Shown: piece by piece, positions 27,190-34,917 of the stretch
Layout: every line of letters starts with the position of its first letter
How positions within the stretch are numbered: position 1 is the first letter of the stretch
NCBI GenBank assembly: GCA_934462925.1
Contig: CAKSIT010000019.1
Coordinates: forward strand, 1 to 47,472
DNA from: an uncultured Oscillospiraceae bacterium
GTDB taxonomy: Bacteria > Bacillota > Clostridia > Oscillospirales > Ruminococcaceae
Direction: 5' to 3'
Length of the DNA stretch: 47,472 bases
The notes under the pieces: generated by a model
Told to the model about the DNA's origin: nothing
The model's input: only the letters and a program-made list of their open reading frames with translations
The model's database searches: none
Made by a program: the position numbers and the translations under genes

Positions 27190-28128
27190 ATGGCTAAATA
27201 TACGGAAAACTACACTAAACGAGGGAAGATAATATGCGCGGCGCTCGCGGTGCTGTGCGGCGCAGGAATAGTGACGTCAGCGGCGCTCGGCGTTGAGAAC
27301 GCCCGCCTTAAGGCGCAGATTGAGCGGCTGACGCGCGCGGACGCGCCCTATACCGAGGAAACGAGCGAGCCTGCGCAGAGCGCTCCCGACGAAAGCGCCG
27401 CGGAAACCGAGGGGCGCTACCCTATGATTCACGGCGCGGCGCTAAACACGCGCGATATGTCCCGCCTTATAAAAGGCACGGACGAGCGCTTTACGCTCTA
27501 CGGGCGCGACGGCAGCCGCAAAAGCAGGCTCGGCGTGGACGTTTCCTCTCATCAGGGGAAGATAGACTGGCAGGCGGCGGCAGCGGACGGCATAGAGTTC
27601 GCGTTTATTCGCGCGGGCTACCGCGGGTACGAAACTGGGCGGCTTGCGGAGGATTCCCGCTTTATTGAGAACGCCGAGGGTGCTTACGCCGCAGGAATAG
27701 AGGTTGGACTGTACTTCTACTCGCAGGCGCTTACCGAGCAGGAGGCGCGCGAGGAAGCGGAGTACCTCGTGTCCTGCATTGAGGAGCTTAACGCAGAAAT
27801 AACGCTCCCGCTCGTGTTCGACTGGGAGCTGCCCGAGGGCGAAAACGTGCGCACCGAGGAGCTGAGCGGCGAGGAGCAGACGCGCTGCTGCGAAGCGTTC
27901 TGCGCAGCCGTGCGCGAGGCGGGCTACGAGGCGGCGTACTACTCGTCCGTGAACACCGCGATATTCCGCTACGATTTGGCGGCGCTGCACGACGAAACGC
28001 TCTGGCTTGCGCAGTACACCGACGAACCCGACTTCCCCTACCGCCACGATATATGGCAGTTCACCTGCTTTGGCAAGGTAGACGGCATAGACACCTACAC
28101 CGACCTTAACCTTATGTTTATTGACTAA
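27190..28128 (+). CDS. Membrane-anchored GH25 lysozyme-like muramidase
   Basis: 312 residues. One N-terminal membrane helix (about 16-38) is followed by an Ala/Glu/Pro-rich stalk, then a GH25 domain at about 115-312: GVDVSSHQGKIDW (first catalytic Asp), FAFIRAGYRG, FDWELP (catalytic Asp/Glu) and WQFTCFGKVDGID. GH25 enzymes cut MurNAc-GlcNAc bonds in peptidoglycan. The ATG at 27190 is chosen because AAGGGG precedes it by 5 bp. It lies between the AraC and GH3 genes, 12 bp from the latter. Confidence 0.9.
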   Translation: MAKYTENYTKRGKIICAALAVLCGAGIVTSAALGVENARLKAQIERLTRADAPYTEETSEPAQSAPDESAAETEGRYPMIHGAALNTRDMSRLIKGTDERFTLYGRDGSRKSRLGVDVSSHQGKIDWQAAAADGIEFAFIRAGYRGYETGRLAEDSRFIENAEGAYAAGIEVGLYFYSQALTEQEAREEAEYLVSCIEELNAEITLPLVFDWELPEGENVRTEELSGEEQTRCCEAFCAAVREAGYEAAYYSSVNTAIFRYDLAALHDETLWLAQYTDEPDFPYRHDIWQFTCFGKVDGIDTYTDLNLMFID

Positions 28129-28140
28129 CGGAGGCACAGC

Positions 28141-30894
28141 ATGGAACAGATGAAGCTTGACTGGAACAAATACCTTGAAACCGCGCGGCAGGCTGCCGCA
28201 GAGGGTATGGTGCTGCTTGAAAACAACGGCGCGCTGCCCCTTAAAATTGACGAAACGCTCGCAGTTTTCGGGCGTATACAGGAGCATTATTATAAGAGCG
28301 GCACAGGCTCGGGCGGGCTTGTAAACGTAACCAAGGTGTGGAACATCACCGAGGGGCTTGAGGAGTGCGGCATTACCCTTGAGCCGACCCTGCGCGCCGT
28401 TTACGCCGCATGGGAAGCCGAAAACCCGATAGACAAGGGCGTAGGCTGGGGCGGCGAGCCGTGGTCGCAGCGGGAAATGCCGCTTTCCGACGAGGTTTGC
28501 GCCGCAGCGGCTAAGGCAGCGCCCGCAGCGCTCTGCATAATCGGCAGGACCGCAGGCGAGGAGCAGGACCAGAGCGAGAGCGGCGGGTCTTACCTGCTGT
28601 CCGATACGGAGCTTGAAATGCTGCGCACCGTGCGCCGCTATTTCCGCAAAATGACCGTCGTGCTGAACGTCGGCGGCATTATAGACATGAAGTGGGTCGC
28701 GGACGTCTCCCCCGACGCCGTGCTTTACGCATGGCAGGGCGGCATGGTGGGCGGCCTTGCCACGGCGGACGTACTCACGGGCAGGGTATCCCCCTGCGGC
28801 AAGCTTACGGACACCATTGCCCGCAGCATTTCCGACTACCCCTCAGCGCCATATTTTGGCGACACGCTGCGCAACTTCTACAGCGAGGACATTTACGTCG
28901 GCTACCGCTGGTTTGAAACATTCGCGCCCGAAAAGGTGCTTTACCCGTTCGGCTGCGGTCTGTCCTACACAAGCTTTGATATTAAGCCGCGCGCTGTCGT
29001 TCACTCGGGCGGGACTGCCGCGGAAATAACCGTTGATGTTACCAACACGGGCGGCGCGCACGGAAAAGAAGTAGTATGCGTGTACGTGAGCGCTCCGCAG
29101 GGACGGCTCGGCAAACCCGCGCGCGTGCTGTGCGCCTTTGCAAAAACGCGCGTTCTCGCCCCGCGCGAAACGCAGACCCTTACGCTGCGCGCAGACCTCG
29201 CGCTCGTTTCTTCCTACGACGACGGCGGCGTTACCGGCGAGCGCTTCTGCTATATCCTCGAGGAGGGGCGCTACGCGTTCTACGTTGGCACGGACGTGAG
29301 AAGCGCGGCTCTCGCGGGGGACGCAGAGCTTCCGCAGACCGTGGTTTCCCGCTGCAAAACGGCGTGCGCGCCCGTGCTGCCGTTTGAGCGCATTGTAAAC
29401 AAAAACGGCTTCCCCGTTAAGGAAGCAACGCCCCTTTGCACAAAGGACATGGACGAGCGCCGCACGGAGGAGCTTCCCGCAGAAATACCGCAGACGGGAG
29501 ATTGCGGCATAAAGCTTTGCGACGTTGTAAGCGGCGCGCACACAATGTCGGAGTTCATAGCGCAGCTTACGGACGAGGAGCTTAGCTGCATTGTGCGCGG
29601 CGAGGGCATGGGCAGCCCGCTTGTTACGGCGGGAACGGCGAGCGCGTTCGGCGGCGTTACAGAGTCGCTGCGCGAAAAGGGCGTACCCTGCGGCTGCTGC
29701 GACGACGGCCCGTCGGGAATGCGCCTTGACTGCGGCACAAAGGCGTTTTCGCTGCCAAACGGCACAATGCTTGCGTGCGCGTTCAACACCGAGCTTGTGG
29801 AGCGGCTGTACGCGCTCGCAGGCGTTGAAGTCGCCGCAAACAAGGTAGAGTGCCTGTTAGGTCCCGGCATGAACATTCACCGCCACCCGCTCAACGGCCG
29901 CAATTTCGAGTATTTCAGCGAAGACCCGCTTGTTACGGGAAAAACCGCCGCCGCGCAGGTACGGGGGCTTCACAGCGCGGGCGTTTCGGGAACGATAAAG
30001 CACTTCTGCGCGAACAATCAGGAAACGGGGCGGCACGTTATAGACTCCGTTGTATCTGAAAGGGCGCTGCGCGAGATATACCTGCGCGGCTTTGAAATAG
30101 CCGTGAAAGAGGGCGGCGCGGACAGCGTAATGACGACCTACGGCTCGCTCAACGGCCTTTGGACGGCTGGAAACTACGACCTTTGCACCACCATACTGCG
30201 CGGAGAATGGGGCTTTAACGGCATGGTGATGACAGACTGGTGGGCGGACATCAACGAGCGCGGCACGCCGCAGGGCAAAACGAACTTCGCGCAGATGGTA
30301 CGCGCGCAGAACGACGTTTACATGGTATGCGCCGACAGCGCCCGCAACAACGACAACACGCTGTCCTCCCTTGCGGAGGGGCTGCTAACGCGCGGGGAGC
30401 TTCAGCGCTGCGCCGCGAACATCTGCGCCTTTGCCGCGCACAGCAACGCAATGCGCCGCCTGTGCGGCGCAATGCCCGAAATCGTGATAACAAACCGCCC
30501 CGCGGACGAGAACGCGGAGCAGAGCGGGGACGTTGTATTCCACAAGCTTGACGGCGCTGCGGTAATACCGCTCGAGGGCGTGTCCACCGAGCGCGGCAGC
30601 AGCTACGTGTTCGCGCTGGACGTGCAGAAGCTCGGCAATTACCGCCTTACGCTCACCGCGAAAAGCTCGCTGTCGCACACGGCGCAGCTGCCCGTAACGT
30701 TCTTTAAGACGGGCTTCCCCGAGTGCGTGTTCACATTCAGCGGCACGGACGGCAAGTGGGCGCAGATAGAGCGCAGCGCGATATTCTATTCCCGCTTCAT
30801 CACGTGCAGGCTCTACTTCGCGCAGGGCGGTCTGGAGCTTAAGGAGCTGTCGTTCGACTTTCTGAGCGAAACAATCGACGGGCAGATGAGCTGA
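28141..30894 (+). CDS. Circularly permuted GH3 beta-glycosidase
   Basis: 917 residues with the GH3 domains in swapped order. Residues 1-260 are the (alpha/beta)6 sandwich that normally comes second, about 285-390 a fibronectin-III-like domain, and about 460-780 the TIM barrel with the nucleophile Asp in GMVMTDWWADI plus GTIKHFCANNQE and GPGMNIHRHPLNGRNFEYFSEDP. Residues 780-917 are a beta-rich tail. The same permutation is known in ruminococcal beta-glucosidases. There is no signal peptide, so it is probably cytoplasmic and acts on imported oligosaccharides. Last gene of the AraC operon. Confidence 0.93.
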   Translation: MEQMKLDWNKYLETARQAAAEGMVLLENNGALPLKIDETLAVFGRIQEHYYKSGTGSGGLVNVTKVWNITEGLEECGITLEPTLRAVYAAWEAENPIDKGVGWGGEPWSQREMPLSDEVCAAAAKAAPAALCIIGRTAGEEQDQSESGGSYLLSDTELEMLRTVRRYFRKMTVVLNVGGIIDMKWVADVSPDAVLYAWQGGMVGGLATADVLTGRVSPCGKLTDTIARSISDYPSAPYFGDTLRNFYSEDIYVGYRWFETFAPEKVLYPFGCGLSYTSFDIKPRAVVHSGGTAAEITVDVTNTGGAHGKEVVCVYVSAPQGRLGKPARVLCAFAKTRVLAPRETQTLTLRADLALVSSYDDGGVTGERFCYILEEGRYAFYVGTDVRSAALAGDAELPQTVVSRCKTACAPVLPFERIVNKNGFPVKEATPLCTKDMDERRTEELPAEIPQTGDCGIKLCDVVSGAHTMSEFIAQLTDEELSCIVRGEGMGSPLVTAGTASAFGGVTESLREKGVPCGCCDDGPSGMRLDCGTKAFSLPNGTMLACAFNTELVERLYALAGVEVAANKVECLLGPGMNIHRHPLNGRNFEYFSEDPLVTGKTAAAQVRGLHSAGVSGTIKHFCANNQETGRHVIDSVVSERALREIYLRGFEIAVKEGGADSVMTTYGSLNGLWTAGNYDLCTTILRGEWGFNGMVMTDWWADINERGTPQGKTNFAQMVRAQNDVYMVCADSARNNDNTLSSLAEGLLTRGELQRCAANICAFAAHSNAMRRLCGAMPEIVITNRPADENAEQSGDVVFHKLDGAAVIPLEGVSTERGSSYVFALDVQKLGNYRLTLTAKSSLSHTAQLPVTFFKTGFPECVFTFSGTDGKWAQIERSAIFYSRFITCRLYFAQGGLELKELSFDFLSETIDGQMS

Positions 30895-30910
30895 GCCGCG
30901 CGGTTATCAC

Positions 30911-30943
30911 AAAAAATCTGCCCCCTTCGCACAAGGGGGCAGA
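30911..30943 (-). terminator. Intrinsic terminator between the GH3 gene and the structured element
   Basis: TCTGCCCCCTT pairs perfectly with AAGGGGGCAGA around a 5-nt loop. On the minus strand it is followed by six T and a G, so it stops leftward transcripts; on the plus strand it lies 22 bp after the GH3 stop but lacks a T run. Confidence 0.8.
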
Positions 30944-30960
30944 GAAATTACGGGGGTGTT

Positions 30961-30989
30961 TTGCGACAGCCCCGTTCAGTTTATATTAT
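30961..30989 (+). promoter_or_regulatory. Promoter of structured-RNA candidate copy 2
   Basis: TTGCGA (30961-30966), a 17-bp spacer and TATTAT (30984-30989). The predicted start at about 30996 lies just before the outer helix of the element (31005). Confidence 0.6.
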
Positions 30990-31004
30990 TAAATAAAATT
31001 GCAG

Positions 31005-31178
31005 GGGGCTGGCGAGAAAGGTGCAGCTGCTAGGAAACGATACTTCGGCTAGGCTAGGGTTGCCCTTGGTTGCCCGACATCGTGTCGGGCTTTTGGGGCA
31101 ACGGCACAAACTTCCTGTTTGTGTGCTGCCGAAGTGTCGTTGACGACGCAGATGTGCCTTTATCGTCAGCCCCGTTTT
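31005..31178 (+). ncRNA. Candidate structured RNA, copy 2
   Basis: The outer helix pairs 20 bases from 31005 (GGGGCTGGCGAG...) with those ending at 31173: 19 of 20 form pairs, with the same single G-A mismatch in GAGAA/TTATC as copy 1. Inside: a CTGC/GCAG helix (CTTC/GAAG in copy 1, a compensatory change), the same TAGGAA/TGACGAC internal loop, and an ACGATACTTCGGC helix paired with GCCGAAGTGTCGT. The distal arm is longer than in copy 1 and carries two further hairpins (CCCGACA/TGTCGGG and CACAAAC/GTTTGTG). GTTTTAT follows the outer helix. It has its own promoter and no ORF, and it ends 7 bp from the stop codon of the opposing DHH gene. Confidence 0.6.
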
Positions 31179-31184
31179 ATGTAT

Positions 31185-32123
31185 TTAGGTGTGCGGGTAG
31201 TACTTGTCGTAATGAACCAACTCGTCAAGCAGCATAGGAACCATTTGCTTTGCGTTCTCGTCGTTAAACTGGCACGTGCCTACCGCCATGTGACCGCCGC
31301 CGCCGTATTTCAGCATAAGGCTGCCGACGTTCACGCGGCTTGTGCGGTTAAGAATAGAATAGCCCACCGCGCACGAGCAGCCCTTGCCGCCCTTGCCGTC
31401 TACTATCCAGCAGGAAATGTTCTGCTCGGGATAAAGCGAGTAAATAAGGAAGCGGTTGCCCGTGTAAATCGGCGAAACGCCGCGCAGGTCGCTTATAATA
31501 ACGTCGCCCTCAACGCGCGTGTACTTATGTACCATTTCCTTAAAAAGCTCGGTCTGCTCGTTATAGAGCTTTATGCGCTCCTGTATGTCGGGCATGGCGA
31601 GTATCTCGTCCGTACTCATATACGCGCAGCACTTAAGCAGCTTTTCCATAAGCTGGTAGTTGCTTATCGTAAAGTTTCTGAATCTGCCAAGACCCGTTCT
31701 GGGGTCCATAAGGAAGCCTATGAGAATCCAGCCCGTGGGGTTGAGAATCTCATCACGCGTGAGGTTGCCGCTGTCAACCTTGTCCACCGCTTCCATAAGG
31801 TCGTCAAAGTTCGGGAAACGCTCCTTGCCGCCGTAATATTCATATATAATACGCGCGCAGCTCGGGGTGATACGGCTCTCGCCCTTGTATTTGCCCTTGT
31901 ACTTTTTGCGCTCCTCCTCGCTTGAGTGATGGTCGAACCACAGCCCTGCGCCCTCAACGAACGGAACGTTTGCAAGGCAGTCGTTCTCCGTCACGGGAAC
32001 AAGGCCGTCCTGCAGGTCCTTCGGGTGGGCAAATGTCCATGAATCGACAACACCCGCGCACAAAAGCAGCGCGCCGCAGGCAAGTCCGTCAAAATCCGAA
32101 CGCGTAATAAGTCGCATAGCCAT
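31185..32123 (-). CDS. DHH-family phosphoesterase (exopolyphosphatase-like)
   Basis: 312 residues. DHH motifs: RSDFDGLACGALL (metal-binding Asp pair), WFDHHSSEE (the DHH triad), a middle Asp segment EAVDKVDSG, and a C-terminal DHHA1 module ending GGGGHMAVGTCQF. DHH enzymes hydrolyse cyclic dinucleotides, nanoRNA, polyphosphate or related phosphodiesters; which one cannot be decided here. The ATG at 32123 has GAGG 9 bp upstream; a second ATG lies two codons later. Monocistronic, with promoter at 32216-32244 and terminator at 30911-30943. Confidence 0.85.
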   Translation of the reverse strand: MAMRLITRSDFDGLACGALLLCAGVVDSWTFAHPKDLQDGLVPVTENDCLANVPFVEGAGLWFDHHSSEEERKKYKGKYKGESRITPSCARIIYEYYGGKERFPNFDDLMEAVDKVDSGNLTRDEILNPTGWILIGFLMDPRTGLGRFRNFTISNYQLMEKLLKCCAYMSTDEILAMPDIQERIKLYNEQTELFKEMVHKYTRVEGDVIISDLRGVSPIYTGNRFLIYSLYPEQNISCWIVDGKGGKGCSCAVGYSILNRTSRVNVGSLMLKYGGGGHMAVGTCQFNDENAKQMVPMLLDELVHYDKYYPHT

Positions 32124-32215
32124 TGCTGAGTACCTCTCTCTGTGTGGTGATTTGCCCGCAGCGCAACCCGCGGGCGGAGCGCCGCACTTGTCATGCGGAA
32201 CATCTCCATATTTAC

Positions 32216-32244
32216 ATTATATCAAATCCTCAGACAAAAATCAA
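32216..32244 (-). promoter_or_regulatory. Promoter of the DHH phosphoesterase gene
   Basis: On the minus strand TTGATT (32239-32244), 17 bp and TATAAT (32216-32221). Confidence 0.75.
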
Positions 32245-32266
32245 CAGCATTTTCAAAAAAAATCTA

Positions 32267-34882
32267 TTATTTTTTGGACATAATTTTCCATAGCCATACC
32301 CTGCGCACGCCCGCAGCTTTTTGTGCCTTGGCATAAAGTTCGCACAGCAGCCCGTGGAGAACGCCGCGCTGCTCCTCGTCCATATCCCCGCTGCCGAACG
32401 CCGCCTGCTGCAGCGCCGCAGCGTGCTTTGCAAGCCCCGTGCCGAAGCGGCTGTCGCACCGCGCGAAAAACGCCTCGGGCAGCTCGCCGTTCGCGGGCGA
32501 CATTTTAAGGAACGCAAGGATATCCGTAATCGCCTCGTAAATGTCGCGCGCACTCTCCCCCGCTTCGCCCGCCGCAAGGTTCGCAAGCGAGCGCTCTGCG
32601 CGCTTTTTAAGCCCGTAAAGCGCGTACACCGCGCACGCCGCAGCAATAATCAGCGCGGCAGCCCCTCCCGCTATGGCAAGGATAAGCGTGATATTCACGC
32701 GGCTTTCCGCAGGCGCAGAGGGCGCGGGCGCGGTGGTGTGCGCGGGCACGCCGCTTGTGGCTGCGGACGTAACAGGCGCGGGGCGCGTTGTAGCGGCGGG
32801 CGCTGTAGTCTGTATCGCGGGCTGCGCGGGTGCGGGGTTCGCCGCAGAACTTGTCGGGTCGAACGTCACCCAGCCGTACTGGTCAAGGTATACCTCCGTC
32901 CATGCGTGCAGGTTCTTTGCGCGCAGCGTTACCACGCTGCCAAGCGCGGGGTCTGCAACAAAGCCCGTGCAGTACCGCGCGGGAACGCCGCACTCGCGCA
33001 GCAGCAGCGTGAGCGCGCTTGCATAAAGCGAGCAATGCCCGCTTTTGGTTTCGTTAAGAAAGCTCATTACAGGGTCTGCCGCGCCGTTGTCGGTTGTGAG
33101 CGAATATGCGTAGTTGTCGCGCAGGTAGTCGCTTATAAGCTGCGCGCAGGCGTAGCGCGTGTACGCCCTGTTGGCAGCCCCGTCAGTCCACGGGTAGTCC
33201 GCAAGAAGCTCGTCCGCCTTATCCGCAAGCCCCGTTTCCCGCAGGAAATTCTCAAGCCCTCCCGCCATTCCGTCAGGGACTTTTGTGTACGCCTTGTTCA
33301 CGTATTCCGCGTATTCCGTAAGCACAGCGCCGCCGCTCATTTCGGGTACTACCACGTTGAAAATGCTGTTGGGCGTTACCGCCCACTCCGCAAAGCACAT
33401 CAGCACGGGGTTAAGGTACTGCATTCCGTCGCCGCTGCTGTCAGTCGAGGTGTACGCAGGCACAAGCGCTGTACACTGCACGGTATTCACGTTGTCGAAG
33501 CTTTGGTTTACGCGCACCACATAGTCGCCGTAAACGTCGAACAGCTCGCTGTCGTAGTAGGCGTACTCCGACGTATACGCGGGCAGGAACACGACCGACG
33601 TGTCGCACAGGTAATCTATCGTAACGTCCGCCACGGAAATAATGTTGTCCGCCTCGTAACCGCCCATCTGCATCATTGAGTGGATAACGCGCGCCTCGCA
33701 CGGGCGGTATACCCTGTCAAGGCGAAGCCTGCCGCTGCGCCACTCGCGCGGCTCGTTGTTTACGGGAGAAGTCCACGACGTACCCGTAAAATCAATGCCT
33801 ATATCGCCGCGCAGGTACACGGGCGCGCTTCCGCTCACCGAAACGCGCAGTATCTCCTCGTCGCCCGTGCCGGGGGACACAACGTTCAGCGAATCCTCGC
33901 GCCCGTCGCCCTGCGGGGTGGTGAAATACTCCGAAGCCCTGCCGCCGTCAAACGGAGAGGATGTAATGCCCTGCTCGCCGCCAAGCCCCGTCACAAACTC
34001 GTAAACGGCGCTGTAGTCTATGCTGCTGCCCCTGCCGAACGCCGCGGAAGCCGCTATACCCGCGCACGCGAACAGAGCCGCGCAGTACATTCCCACCGAA
34101 AAATACTTTGAATAATACACCGCCGACATACTAACGCGCTTGGCGTAGTCCGCCCTGCCCATGCCGCGCCTGAACTCATGCTCCTCAAACGCCGCCGCCC
34201 TGCGGTAATCGGGCGAGCCGCCGCGCGCGGGCGCAAGCCCTCCGCGAAAGCACACCCTTACAGCCGCAGCCGCAGCCGCAAGCGCCGCAAACGGCAGCAG
34301 CCACGCGTTAAACTCCAGCCGCTCCGCCGCAAGCAGCGGCACTGCCATAACGATAAGGCAGCACACGGGCGGCACAAACGCAGGCTTGCGCGCAAAAGCC
34401 GCCGCGCACACAAGCGCGAACACCACGCACATAAGCCCGCAGCCAAGCTCCACGCCGCCCACGTAGTCCGCGTTAAGCCCCGTTAAAAGCTCCTGCTGGT
34501 TAAACAGCAGCCCCTCGGGGTCGAAAAAGCGCCCCTTTGCCGAGAGCATGAGCGCGTCCGCAAAATACGAAAGCCGCGCGCGCACCTCGTCAGAAGCGGT
34601 GAACGCCGCCCACGCAGCGCCCGCCGCCATAACGGGTATTGCAATGCCGCGCCTTACAAACGCAAAAATAAGCGAGAAGCCCGCCGCCGCAGCGGCGCAC
34701 ACCGCGCCCATCACCCAAAGCCGCGCGGGCAGCTCGTACTCCGTCAGCAGAAACATCATTCCGCAAACGGCGAACGCGCAGCACCAGAGCAGCTTTTTCA
34801 GCATCAGCAGCGGCGCTTTCGGCTTCTCGCCGTAATATCTGTCATATACCAGCACCCCGCAGGGCGCGTTTCTTTTACTCAT
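32267..34882 (-). CDS. Membrane transglutaminase-like protein (TgpA-type)
   Basis: 871 residues. About six membrane helices lie in residues 25-215 and another at about 270-290; a long extracytoplasmic region follows. It contains a transglutaminase core at about 575-680 with the full triad: Cys in SGHCSLYASALTLLLRECG, His in NLHAWTEVYLD and Asp in FDPTSS. A Thr/Pro/Ala-rich linker leads to one more membrane helix (about 735-760) and a cytoplasmic helical tail resembling the DUF4129 region found in this family. Family members are thought to crosslink or cleave surface proteins, but substrates are mostly unknown. Last gene of the operon after the tubulin-like gene (35 bp gap). Confidence 0.85.
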   Translation of the reverse strand: MSKRNAPCGVLVYDRYYGEKPKAPLLMLKKLLWCCAFAVCGMMFLLTEYELPARLWVMGAVCAAAAAGFSLIFAFVRRGIAIPVMAAGAAWAAFTASDEVRARLSYFADALMLSAKGRFFDPEGLLFNQQELLTGLNADYVGGVELGCGLMCVVFALVCAAAFARKPAFVPPVCCLIVMAVPLLAAERLEFNAWLLPFAALAAAAAAVRVCFRGGLAPARGGSPDYRRAAAFEEHEFRRGMGRADYAKRVSMSAVYYSKYFSVGMYCAALFACAGIAASAAFGRGSSIDYSAVYEFVTGLGGEQGITSSPFDGGRASEYFTTPQGDGREDSLNVVSPGTGDEEILRVSVSGSAPVYLRGDIGIDFTGTSWTSPVNNEPREWRSGRLRLDRVYRPCEARVIHSMMQMGGYEADNIISVADVTIDYLCDTSVVFLPAYTSEYAYYDSELFDVYGDYVVRVNQSFDNVNTVQCTALVPAYTSTDSSGDGMQYLNPVLMCFAEWAVTPNSIFNVVVPEMSGGAVLTEYAEYVNKAYTKVPDGMAGGLENFLRETGLADKADELLADYPWTDGAANRAYTRYACAQLISDYLRDNYAYSLTTDNGAADPVMSFLNETKSGHCSLYASALTLLLRECGVPARYCTGFVADPALGSVVTLRAKNLHAWTEVYLDQYGWVTFDPTSSAANPAPAQPAIQTTAPAATTRPAPVTSAATSGVPAHTTAPAPSAPAESRVNITLILAIAGGAAALIIAAACAVYALYGLKKRAERSLANLAAGEAGESARDIYEAITDILAFLKMSPANGELPEAFFARCDSRFGTGLAKHAAALQQAAFGSGDMDEEQRGVLHGLLCELYAKAQKAAGVRRVWLWKIMSKK

Positions 34883-34917
34883 GAATGTTGTTATTCCTTG
34901 AACCTAAGTCTTAAAGC

